Shown here piece by piece: positions 7,008 through 14,916 of a stretch of 16,123 bases of DNA. The notes under the pieces were generated by a model. The model was not told the origin of the DNA and did no database searches. It saw only the letters and a program-made list of their open reading frames with translations. The position numbers and the translations under genes were made by a program. The stretch spans positions 1 through 16,123 of the forward strand of contig BNTT01000061.1 in NCBI GenBank assembly GCA_025996815.1. Reading direction: 5' to 3'. The DNA comes from Bacteroidia bacterium. Lineage in GTDB: Bacteria > Bacteroidota > Bacteroidia > Bacteroidales > Azobacteroidaceae. Every line of letters starts with the position of its first letter. Within the stretch, counting starts at the first letter, position 1.

Positions 7008-8277
7008 TGCACCTTTTTTCATCGCTAAACGTCTCTTTTTCGACAAAAAAGCGGGCGAGTTAGAGTCTTCGCCGGCTATCCGCATCGCCATCATCAGTAT
7101 GGCACTCGGATTGGTGGTGATGACGCTCTCCGTTGCTGTTACGTCCGGTTTTCAAAAGGAAGTGCGCAACAAGGTGATTGGCTTTGGGTCGCACATTCAA
7201 ATCACGCCGCCGACAGGCAATGCCACCTATGAAACGCAGCCGATGGCGGTTTCAGATAGCCTGCTGACGCTTTTACGAAAGTTCCCCAACGTGCGCCACG
7301 TGCAAGCCTACCTCACGATGCCGGCTCTGCTCAAAGCCAACGATGTGGCGCAGGGAGTAATCCTGAAAGGTGTGGACAGCAATTTTGACTGGACGTTTTT
7401 TAAGAAAAGTCTGACGGCGGGTGAAATTCTCCAAATCACGCCCGGGACGCTCAGCACACAAGTCGTTGTCTCACAAAACATTGCGGATAAGATGCAACTC
7501 CAAACGGGCGACAGTTTCATCGCCTACCTGATGCGTGAGCATGTGCAGGCACGCAAATTCTACATTGCAGGCATCTATCAGACGCATTTTGCCGACTACG
7601 ACGACCTGTTTATCCTGACGGATATGCAGCAACTCCAACGGCTGAGCGGCTGGCAATTGCCGCCTTCACATGCCTGGATAGGCGAAGGGGCTTTGGTCAG
7701 CGGCTTGGAAATCATGGTCGATGACTACGACCAACTCGACCAAACGGCAGAAAAAATTCTTTGGGATTTGTCGGACCAGACCGACCCGATAGGTAATTCG
7801 TATTATGTGCGCTCCATCAAGCAAGTTATCCCGATGATATTTGCGTGGTTAGACGTTTTGGATATGAACGTGTTTGTCATCCTGCTGCTGATGCTGGTGG
7901 TTGCCGGTTTTTCGATGATTTCGGGATTGCTCATCATCATTTTGGAACGTGCCAATATGATTGGCATTTTGAAAGCGATGGGGGAAAACGACACAAACAT
8001 TCGCACCATATTTCTGCACCTCTCCATTTTTTTGATGGGTAAAGGGCTGTTTTGGGGCAATTTGGTGGCGTTGGGGCTTTGCTTCATCCAAAAACATTTT
8101 GGCTTCATCAAGTTAGACCCCACCATCTATTATCTGAGCGAAGCCCCTATCAATCTGACAGTTACGGCTTGGGCATTCATCAATGTGGGCATCCTCCTGT
8201 GCACCCTCCTGATGCTGATTGGACCCTCCTATCTGGTTGCAAAAATTTCCCCCGCCAAGAGCATTCGGTTTGAATAA
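6982..8277 (+). CDS. LolC/LolE-type ABC transporter permease, second copy
   Basis: A 431-residue inner-membrane permease of the same superfamily as the gene after rbfA, but clearly divergent from it. Residues 11-20 ([10 protein letters not shown]) precede a first membrane segment at about 32-54. A periplasmic MacB-like domain covers about 58-280 and three C-terminal membrane segments lie at about 293-320, 340-365 and 385-415. SVAVTSGFQ after the first segment and LKAMGEND after the second match the LolC/LolE pattern. The only start in frame before the conserved region is GTG at 6982, inside recA, giving a 26-base overlap and likely translational coupling. It could pair with the first permease as a LolC-LolE heterodimer, but this is inference. 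The stop is 6 bases from the convergent dehydrogenase. Confidence 0.84.
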   Translation: MKNWLRKSSAPFFIAKRLFFDKKAGELESSPAIRIAIISMALGLVVMTLSVAVTSGFQKEVRNKVIGFGSHIQITPPTGNATYETQPMAVSDSLLTLLRKFPNVRHVQAYLTMPALLKANDVAQGVILKGVDSNFDWTFFKKSLTAGEILQITPGTLSTQVVVSQNIADKMQLQTGDSFIAYLMREHVQARKFYIAGIYQTHFADYDDLFILTDMQQLQRLSGWQLPPSHAWIGEGALVSGLEIMVDDYDQLDQTAEKILWDLSDQTDPIGNSYYVRSIKQVIPMIFAWLDVLDMNVFVILLLMLVVAGFSMISGLLIIILERANMIGILKAMGENDTNIRTIFLHLSIFLMGKGLFWGNLVALGLCFIQKHFGFIKLDPTIYYLSEAPINLTVTAWAFINVGILLCTLLMLIGPSYLVAKISPAKSIRFE

Positions 8278-8283
8278 CGCGGT

Positions 8284-9078
8284 TTACGGTTGCTTGCCGA
8301 TATATGCCAAAATTCCCCCGTCCACATACAATATATGTCCGTTCACAAAATCGGAGGCTGCGGATGCAAGGAACACAGCCGGTCCTGCCAAATCTTCGGG
8401 CGTGCCCCAGCGGGCTGCGGGCGTTTTGGCGATGATGAACGAGTCGAACGGGTGTTTGGAGCCATCGGCTTGCGGTGCGCGCAGCGGTGCGGTTTGCGGG
8501 GTGGCGATGTAGCCGGGTCCGATGCCGTTGCATTGGATGTTGCAGGCTCCGTATTCGGATGCGATGTTGCGTGTGAGCATTTTCAAGCCGCCTTTGGCTG
8601 CCGCGTATGCCGACACCGTTTCGCGACCAAGTTCGCTCATCATTGAGCAGATATTGATGATTTTGCCGCCGCCTTTTTTTATCATGCTCGGAATCACGGC
8701 TTTAGCCACGATAAAAGGCGCATTCAAATCCACGTCGATGACCTGACGAAATTCGGCTGCCGACATTTCAATCATCGGGATGCGCTTGATGATGCCCGCG
8801 TTGTTGACCAAAATGTCGATTATGCCCACTTCTGCCTCGACTTTTTTGACGAGTGCGTTCACTTCTTCCTCGTTGGTCACGTCACACACATAACCTTTGG
8901 CGGGGATACCTGCCGCCTTGTAGGCAGCCAAACCTTTGTCCACAAACTCTTGCTTCAAGTCGTTGAAGACAATTTTTGCGCCTGCATTTGCAAACGCAGA
9001 AGCCAAAGCAAACCCGATGCCGTAAGAGGCACCCGTAACCAAGGCTGTTTTTCCTTCCAATGAAAATAAATTCGTCAT
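8284..9078 (-). CDS. Short-chain dehydrogenase, gluconate 5-dehydrogenase type
   Basis: A 264-residue classical short-chain dehydrogenase/reductase. Cofactor motif TGASYGIG (15-22), NNAG (92-95), catalytic S145 in NICSMMSE, and Y158-A-A-A-K162. The overall pattern, including NGIGPGYIATPQT and the C-terminal VDGGILAYIGKQP, matches proteins annotated in Bacteroidota as gluconate 5-dehydrogenase, which interconvert D-gluconate and 5-ketogluconate with NAD(P). KduD-like 2-deoxy-3-ketogluconate reduction is the main alternative. The N-terminal FSLEGKTALVTG is typical, so the ATG at 9078 is secure. It overlaps the stop of the upstream YfhO gene by an ATGA junction. No uronate or gluconate pathway genes are nearby, so its role here is not explained by the neighbours. 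Confidence 0.88.
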   Translation of the reverse strand: MTNLFSLEGKTALVTGASYGIGFALASAFANAGAKIVFNDLKQEFVDKGLAAYKAAGIPAKGYVCDVTNEEEVNALVKKVEAEVGIIDILVNNAGIIKRIPMIEMSAAEFRQVIDVDLNAPFIVAKAVIPSMIKKGGGKIINICSMMSELGRETVSAYAAAKGGLKMLTRNIASEYGACNIQCNGIGPGYIATPQTAPLRAPQADGSKHPFDSFIIAKTPAARWGTPEDLAGPAVFLASAASDFVNGHILYVDGGILAYIGKQP

Positions 9079-11630
9079 ATTTTTTTTGCTTGTTTTTCTT
9101 TTTTAATCACACGCCAGCCCGAATAGCCGATGCCAAAAATGAGGAGGAGGAGCATAAAGAATGAACTGTATGCCGCTATATTGCTCGCTACAACATAACC
9201 GGTCGGATAAAACTTAAATTCAACCGTGTGTTCGCCGGCGGGGATTCGCATGGCACGCAATACCCAGTCTGCACGGAAATGAGGGGCGGGATTGCCGTCA
9301 ATCTTTGCCGTCCAGCCCGGTTGATAATAGATTTCCGAAAACACCGCCAACTGTTCAGTGGTGGATTTCGAGGTATAAGTCAGATGGCTGGGGCGATAAT
9401 TAGCCAGCACAATCGTTGCCTCAGCATCCGGTTGGGGCGTAAAGCCGTTCAGTTCGTCGGCAAAACGCTTGTCCACCACCGCCGTTTTCGATGGGTCGAT
9501 GGCATTCAACGCCTCAATTTCGGCATCTGCATTTTCCACCACGCTGACGTTGGACACAAACCACGCATTGCCGAAAGCAAACGGATTTCGGAGCGGGGGT
9601 TGTTCGGGATTATAGATGATGTAGCGGGTGTTCAGCATATTCAGAGAAGGCACGGATGCCAGCGTCTGCTGAATATCATTCACTGTAGCGCCCTGTTTTT
9701 TAAGCGATTGCGTAATCATATTCAGTTCGCCGCTCAATCGGTGGTCTATCAACTCCTGATAACGCCTCAATTTAGCCGCGAAGTAGCCTCCCACAGAATG
9801 GTGATAGTACGACACTGTCGTTTCCTGAAAGGGATTGTTGAGCGTTACCACACGAAAAGAATCGTCCGTATCGCTTAATATCACCCCATCTGCAACCGAT
9901 TGTTTATAAGTATCTTGTATAATTGCCGCGGGTGCTTTCACAAAATCTTTGTAATTCAAATAGCGTTTATCCACCGTCCATAAGTCGATGAAGGTGAGAA
10001 CGGCGATGCCAACACCCAAAATCAGCGTGGCTTTTTGCTTGTTTTTCATCCGGGTGAACAGATAAACAAGCCCTGCGCCCAACACAACAAACACCAGCGA
10101 ACGGAAAGCATCGGCAGAAGCCAATGTAGCGCGGTCGTTCAGCAACGCACCGTACCACGGCTGCTGTTGGTATTGTGCATCATAATTGGATTGAAAACTA
10201 AAAAAGGCATTCGGAAACCACCAGATAAGCAAACATATACCACCGGTGATGGAAAGCGACCAAATAAGTCCTTTTTTCAATTCCGGGCGAGCAACTTTTT
10301 CGTCAATGATATTTTTTAATCCCCAAAAGGCAATGACAGGAAAGACTAACCCGGGGATGACCAACGCCATTTCCGGCGTCCGGAACTTGTTATACATCGG
10401 TAAGTTGTGGAATAAGAACACATTAAACCATTCCAAATTTCTGCCTAAAGCCAAAAAAGTAAGAAATGCAGCCCCTGCAAACAGCCCCCATTTCATCCTG
10501 CTTTTCAGCGTAAACATACCCAGCACGAACAAAAAGCAGACAATCGCCCCAAAATAAACCGCTCCGGACGTGAATGGCTTATCGCCCCAATAGGTGGGGG
10601 CTTGCACCTCCTTGCCAAGTTGATAACCGGCTTTGCGCAAAGTCTGATAAAATTCCGATGACTTGTCTAATGTGTTGCCGGATTGCCCGCCATAGACGTT
10701 TGGAATGAGAAATGTCAACAGTTCGCTTCGCCCATAACTCCATTGAAACGCATAATCAATGTCCAAGCCGGAGGATATTTGTTCGCCGGAGGCAGTGGCA
10801 GTGGTGGCAGTAGTGGTAGTGGTCAATTCGGTAGCCCCGCGAATGGACGATCTGCCTAAATCCCACTGATAATACATACTGCCTGCATTCGGCAAGACTG
10901 CAACTAATACGCAGACAGCCATAATAGCCGTTGTTTTCCCTAATTCCCGAAACTCTTTTTCTTTGATTTTTGCTATAAGATAAGCCAAATAGATAAACAG
11001 GCAAAGGAGCACCAGATAATAGGTAATCTGCACATGACTATGACCAATCGACAGCGCAACACCCAGCAAAAACAGAATGCTCCCCCAGAGATGCTCTCGC
11101 CTAAACAGTAATGCCATTCCGGCGAGGGTAATCGGCATAAAGGCAATCACAAACGCTTTACTTATGTGTCCTGCTTCAATAATAATCAGGTTGTAAGAAG
11201 CAAAAGCAAAAGCAATGGCTCCGGCAATAGCCAGCCACCACTTAACCCCCAAGATGCACATCAGGATATAAAAACAGAGCAATCCGGCAAATACTATACT
11301 TGCATTCCAGTCCAGAAACCATCCGGACAACAGTCGCGCCACTATAAGATAGCCCGGCAAACTTGGCGCAACGGTTCCATATCCACCACCGGCGTATGGC
11401 ATCCCGCTGAACATCGCGTCCCCCCAAACACTAAACTCTCCGGGCTGAGCGGTTTTCGCGAATTTTTCACTCTGACTGCCGCCCAGCATCCCGCCATAGA
11501 GTACAGCATCATTCTGGTGGGGATATTTGCCCTCAAGCACCGAAGGGGCAAAATAAATCAAAGACAGCAACGCGAATATTGCGACTGCAAGCAGATGTTT
11601 TCCCCATTTTTTTAACGCTTTTTGTATCAT
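9075..11630 (-). CDS. YfhO-family polytopic membrane protein (GT-C type)
   Basis: An 851-residue membrane protein resembling the Bacteroidota branch of the YfhO family. It opens with a membrane segment at about 12-30 and a short periplasmic region carrying the PHQNDAVLYGGMLGG and GDAMFSGMPYAGGGYG motifs. Many hydrophobic segments follow (about 95-240 and 355-560). A periplasmic domain of about 230 residues contains VSYYHHSVGGYFAAKLRRYQ and YQPGWTAKIDG, and a final membrane segment ends in a lysine-rich tail. B. subtilis YfhO takes part in glycosylation of lipoteichoic acid; family members are thought to be lipid-linked sugar transferases, so a role in surface polysaccharide decoration is inferred from family and neighbours. 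A Thr/Ala run at about 268-281 sits in a loop. The start lies 19 bases after the glycosyltransferase stop, preceded by an A-rich leader without Shine-Dalgarno sequence. Confidence 0.85.
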   Translation of the reverse strand: MIQKALKKWGKHLLAVAIFALLSLIYFAPSVLEGKYPHQNDAVLYGGMLGGSQSEKFAKTAQPGEFSVWGDAMFSGMPYAGGGYGTVAPSLPGYLIVARLLSGWFLDWNASIVFAGLLCFYILMCILGVKWWLAIAGAIAFAFASYNLIIIEAGHISKAFVIAFMPITLAGMALLFRREHLWGSILFLLGVALSIGHSHVQITYYLVLLCLFIYLAYLIAKIKEKEFRELGKTTAIMAVCVLVAVLPNAGSMYYQWDLGRSSIRGATELTTTTTATTATASGEQISSGLDIDYAFQWSYGRSELLTFLIPNVYGGQSGNTLDKSSEFYQTLRKAGYQLGKEVQAPTYWGDKPFTSGAVYFGAIVCFLFVLGMFTLKSRMKWGLFAGAAFLTFLALGRNLEWFNVFLFHNLPMYNKFRTPEMALVIPGLVFPVIAFWGLKNIIDEKVARPELKKGLIWSLSITGGICLLIWWFPNAFFSFQSNYDAQYQQQPWYGALLNDRATLASADAFRSLVFVVLGAGLVYLFTRMKNKQKATLILGVGIAVLTFIDLWTVDKRYLNYKDFVKAPAAIIQDTYKQSVADGVILSDTDDSFRVVTLNNPFQETTVSYYHHSVGGYFAAKLRRYQELIDHRLSGELNMITQSLKKQGATVNDIQQTLASVPSLNMLNTRYIIYNPEQPPLRNPFAFGNAWFVSNVSVVENADAEIEALNAIDPSKTAVVDKRFADELNGFTPQPDAEATIVLANYRPSHLTYTSKSTTEQLAVFSEIYYQPGWTAKIDGNPAPHFRADWVLRAMRIPAGEHTVEFKFYPTGYVVASNIAAYSSFFMLLLLIFGIGYSGWRVIKKEKQAKKI

Positions 11631-11649
11631 TTTTTTCTATTTATTGTTT

Positions 11650-13641
11650 TTATACTCTTCCTTTGAACACTTTCGCGGTGCAGAAACGGATTGCAAACCA
11701 AAGATGCCGCACTTGGGTTGAAATCGTCCCGTAATATTTGCACATAATTTGGTAGCGTTCCCTCAATGAAGTCCTGCGTTGTGCGCTGCTCGCGCCATCT
11801 TGCAAGAAATTGGACAGCACTCGGTGGGTATTATACACCGCCGTTGCCCGTTTCAGGCATTGGATACACCAGTCAAAATCGGCTGACAGGCGATAGTTTA
11901 AGTCATACAGCGGCGCAATTTCCCGCTTGACGATAAAGGATTGGTGGCAGACCAGCATCCCCATCCTGAAACTTTTCCAAGTCAATCGTTCGGGGGCTTT
12001 CAGTCGGCGAAGCCCCTGAAAAACACCCTGAGCATCCATGAGCATCGTTTCGCCATAAATAATGTCCGGCAAAGGTACGTTTTTTTTCGACACCGCACAC
12101 ATTTCTTGGCTGATTTCCTGCAAAATATCTGCTGTCGGAAGCATATCGCCGGCATTCACAAACCAGACATAATCGCCGGTAGCGAGTTGCAATCCCTTGT
12201 TCATCGCATCGTAAAGCCCCTTGTCAGGCTCGCTGAGCCAATAGCTGACGTGCGATTCATATTGACGAATAATCTTCAACGTGCCGTCGGTGGAGCCGCC
12301 GTCAATGATAAGATATTCGATAGCGGGACAGGATTGGGAGGCGATGCTCCGAATGGTGCGCTCAAGCCATTGGGCGGCATTGTAGGTGACGGTGATGATG
12401 GAAAAAGAGGGGGGCTTTTGTGGCGGCGCAATACTCGTGTATAAAGAAATATATTTTTCGGACACCACCGATTCCGCGTAATTTGTTCGCACTTTCGTTA
12501 TGCAGGCTTCCGACAGATACCATTTTGCCGTATTATTCAGCACCCATTCGATGCCGAAGGCAAGGTCTTTGGCATCCTTGTATTTCGCAACATAGCCATT
12601 TTTCCGATGGTCGAGCATTTCGGGGATGCCGCCGATGTTGAAACCTACGCACGGCGTGCCGCACGCCATGGATTCCATGATAGTGTTCGGCAAATTATCC
12701 TCGATGGAGGGCGTTACAAACACATCGCAAGCGGCGTATGCCATCGCAATGTCTTCCGGCTTTCGCAAATAACCCAAAATGTGCTTATTCAGAGCGATTT
12801 CCTGCACTAATTGTTCATCAATTTTGCCTCCAAGAAACACTAATTCGGTCTGTCGCCCATTCAAGCGGCGACAGGCTTCCACCAAATATTTTATCCCTTT
12901 GCGCTCGTCCGACAGTTTGGCGGCGGCAAACAAAATCAGTTGCTTGTTGGCAGGCAAGTTAAATTTCTGCCGTGCCGCAATCTTATCAACAGGATGAAAA
13001 ACGCTCACATCTATCGGATTAGGAATATTCGTCAGGTCTGCATCCCGCAGAAGTCGGCTCTCCCCTGCCCTGTCGGCGAGCCAGCGGCTGCAACCCACAA
13101 AATGAATCGACGACAATGGCAGCGCACTTTGAGCCACCTTATTGTTCCGAAGCATCTCGCAATGGTCGCACAAAGTTTCATATTTGCGACAATCGCCGGC
13201 ATAATGGCAGGCGCGTGTAAAACACCACATATCGTGCATCGTCCACACGATGGGCTTTCCAAGTTGTGTGAGTTGCCGGATACTTTTCAACGACAAAAAG
13301 CCCTGATTTATCCAATGAATGTGAATAATATCCGCCTCTTTCACCAGCGGATGACGGCTTATGTCTGCCCCGGTGTTGGCAATGGAAACGGCAAAAAGAT
13401 TTTTTTTGCTGAAGCCGTTATGCACAAAAATCACCCACCGCTCCCACGCAAAGCGCAGAAAGTTGATTTTCTTTTTGAGCCAATTAGTGTTGATACTCAC
13501 AACATTTTCATCCGCTGTTTGCTTATCGCGGACGAGCATTTTCGCCTCGTGCCCCGATTTGTTCAGCGCGTGCATCAGCCTGTTGGCGGCGATGGCGGCA
13601 CCGCCGGTGCGTTCGGATGTATTGAGGATAAGTATTTTCAT
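11650..13641 (-). CDS. Two-domain glycosyltransferase: GT4 (GT-B) fused to GT2 (GT-A)
   Basis: A 663-residue cytoplasmic glycosyltransferase with two catalytic modules. Residues 1-400 form a GT-B GT4 enzyme: the N-terminal TGGAAIAANRLMHAL, a Cys/His-rich stretch C140-C145-H146-C151-C158-C161 as in WcaC-like proteins, and the donor-binding motif SIEDNLPNTIMESMACGTP (312-330) with the E-x7-E spacing. Residues about 411-660 form a GT2 domain: SFSIITVTYNAAQWLERTI, IDGGSTDGT (446-454), DKGLYDAMNKGL and VNAGD (495-499) in the DxD position. Fusion of enzymes that usually act one after the other suggests consecutive sugar additions to one polysaccharide or lipid-linked acceptor; donors cannot be read from sequence. 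The ATG overlaps the stop of the upstream AAA ATPase by ATGA. Confidence 0.92.
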   Translation of the reverse strand: MKILILNTSERTGGAAIAANRLMHALNKSGHEAKMLVRDKQTADENVVSINTNWLKKKINFLRFAWERWVIFVHNGFSKKNLFAVSIANTGADISRHPLVKEADIIHIHWINQGFLSLKSIRQLTQLGKPIVWTMHDMWCFTRACHYAGDCRKYETLCDHCEMLRNNKVAQSALPLSSIHFVGCSRWLADRAGESRLLRDADLTNIPNPIDVSVFHPVDKIAARQKFNLPANKQLILFAAAKLSDERKGIKYLVEACRRLNGRQTELVFLGGKIDEQLVQEIALNKHILGYLRKPEDIAMAYAACDVFVTPSIEDNLPNTIMESMACGTPCVGFNIGGIPEMLDHRKNGYVAKYKDAKDLAFGIEWVLNNTAKWYLSEACITKVRTNYAESVVSEKYISLYTSIAPPQKPPSFSIITVTYNAAQWLERTIRSIASQSCPAIEYLIIDGGSTDGTLKIIRQYESHVSYWLSEPDKGLYDAMNKGLQLATGDYVWFVNAGDMLPTADILQEISQEMCAVSKKNVPLPDIIYGETMLMDAQGVFQGLRRLKAPERLTWKSFRMGMLVCHQSFIVKREIAPLYDLNYRLSADFDWCIQCLKRATAVYNTHRVLSNFLQDGASSAQRRTSLRERYQIMCKYYGTISTQVRHLWFAIRFCTAKVFKGRV

Positions 13642-14753
13642 ATTGTGGATAAAAATAATTTGAAAAACGGGTCGGCAATAAAATATTCATCATCCAGTTT
13701 TTCAACTGTTCCGTCCGCAATTAAGCCCTTTACTGCACGCTGAAGCGTTGCTGCACTTGGCAAAGAATGTTCATAAATATACGCCGTCGAGAATATATTT
13801 TTCCCATTCATCGTTAATGCCAGAAGCAGTTGCTTTTTGCTTTGCGATTGACGGTCAAAAAGTTCCATATAATAATCGCTTTTGAGAGCGAGCAAGCGCA
13901 TTACACTGTCGTCAACGATTTTTTTTGTAACAATTTTGTGACTGTTTACCATATATTGCCAAATCTCAGCCGCCATCATTTGGATATAATGAGGTATGTT
14001 CGCCGCAACGGAAATGATATATTTAGCAGTTTCAACATCCAGCGTAATCGCCGAACCGGCAAATTTTTGCTGCAAAAAGTCAATCGTATCAGGTGTCGGA
14101 AGTGCCCCAATGGTCATCTGCGAGGCGGCATTGTAAAAGGCTCGCTTCTTATTGTTAAACAACTCTTTCAGCAGATGCGTTTTGCTTCCGAGGAAAAGAT
14201 AGTTGGTGGTATGCTGCTGTTGAATTTTGCTACGCAACAGACCTTCAAAATTGATATTAGCCAATTTTTCTACCTCTTGAAATTCATCGAAAAACATAAT
14301 CACCCGCTTGTTAACCCCGGTCATTTGTTCCGGCACATCCAACAGTTGTGAAATAAGCGTTTCATCGACCGTAGAGCCTGCAAAATCCACAGAAAATTCG
14401 GGAATACCTGCGGCATCAAAACTCAATACGGGACGAATATTTTTAATAATCGAAGCAAACAATTGTGCAAATTTCTGCAAATTATTTTGCTTTGCCGCCA
14501 ACGCTTTCGCATAGAGGCGCACAAACGACTCCGGCGAGAACACCGGCATAAAATCAAAATAAACACAAATAAACCCCTGCGCCTCCAAATGCTCTATTGC
14601 TTTAAAAACCAGCGATGTTTTTCCAAAACGGCGCGGAGCATAAAGCACTAAATTGTTGCCTCCCGAAAGGGTTTTCACAATACGTGCGCACTCTTCTTTA
14701 CGGTCGTAGAAGTTATTGCCACTCACAATAGTGCCATAACTAAATGGATTCAT
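13638..14753 (-). CDS. Archaeal-type AAA ATPase (PF01637-like)
   Basis: A 371-residue P-loop ATPase. It starts with MNPFSYGTIVSGNNFYDRKEE, the typical family opening. Walker A is APRRFGKTSL (39-48), Walker B MFFDEFQEV has D156-E157, and a sensor-like FLGSK lies at 187-191. A lid region (about 210-290) is followed by a C-terminal winged-helix-like domain (about 300-371) with LLLALTMNGKN and LQRAVKGLIADGTVE. These STAND-like ATPases are widespread in archaea and Bacteroidota; their function is largely unknown and often assumed to be regulatory. The frame is open up to 14837, but that extension reads a DNA tandem repeat (MQFCIMQFCI) and lies upstream of the promoter, so the start at 14753 is chosen. 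The TGA overlaps the glycosyltransferase ATG (ATGA). Confidence 0.86.
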   Translation of the reverse strand: MNPFSYGTIVSGNNFYDRKEECARIVKTLSGGNNLVLYAPRRFGKTSLVFKAIEHLEAQGFICVYFDFMPVFSPESFVRLYAKALAAKQNNLQKFAQLFASIIKNIRPVLSFDAAGIPEFSVDFAGSTVDETLISQLLDVPEQMTGVNKRVIMFFDEFQEVEKLANINFEGLLRSKIQQQHTTNYLFLGSKTHLLKELFNNKKRAFYNAASQMTIGALPTPDTIDFLQQKFAGSAITLDVETAKYIISVAANIPHYIQMMAAEIWQYMVNSHKIVTKKIVDDSVMRLLALKSDYYMELFDRQSQSKKQLLLALTMNGKNIFSTAYIYEHSLPSAATLQRAVKGLIADGTVEKLDDEYFIADPFFKLFLSTI

Positions 14754-14768
14754 TTTTAGTTTTTTGTG

Positions 14769-14800
14769 CAAAGGTAGTGTTTTTATTTCAATTATGCAAA
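14769..14800 (-). promoter_or_regulatory. Bacteroidota promoter of the ATPase-glycosyltransferase operon
   Basis: On the minus strand: TTTG (14800-14797), a 20-base spacer, then TACCTTTG (14776-14769). Spacing and -7 sequence are the same as at recA. The -33 TTTG lies inside one copy of the 15-bp repeat described next, so a protein binding that repeat would compete with or assist RNA polymerase. The leader to the ATG is about 10 bases, so it is very short. Confidence 0.75.
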
Positions 14801-14844
14801 ATTGCATTATGCAAAATTGCATTATGCTTTTTTGCATAATGCAA
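14791..14844. repeat. 15-bp tandem repeat plus perfect 11-bp-stem hairpin at the ATPase promoter
   Basis: ATTATGCAAAATTGC occurs twice in tandem (14791-14805 and 14806-14820), and a third partial copy (ATTATGC) starts at 14821. TTGCATTATGC (14817-14827), a T6 loop, and GCATAATGCAA (14834-14844) form a perfect 11-base-pair stem. The core GCATTATGC/GCATAATGC therefore appears four times in both orientations within 54 bases. It overlaps the -33 element of the ATPase promoter. Two readings fit: an operator with several half-sites, or a terminator for the upstream sugar transferase, because on the minus strand the hairpin is followed by TTTT. Confidence 0.85.
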
Positions 14845-14916
14845 ATACTGCTGCTAATTAATACCCAAATGTCAATTCTTTGATTGCAGTTCCTGAATGA
14901 AAAGAAATTTCAAATA

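Noticed and set aside
8278..8283. Bidirectional terminator between the convergent permease and dehydrogenase genes
   Set aside because: Only 6 bases separate the stop codons and no stem-loop with a T-tract is visible; the transcripts may overlap.
12940..13743. Plus-strand reading frame of 267 codons opposite the glycosyltransferase
   Set aside because: It overlaps a clear GT4 domain on the other strand and spans the ATPase-glycosyltransferase junction; no recognisable protein features.
14754..14837. N-terminal extension of the AAA ATPase (MQKSIMQFCIMQFCI...)
   Set aside because: It translates the 15-bp DNA repeat and lies upstream of a good promoter; the family begins at MNPFSYGTIV.
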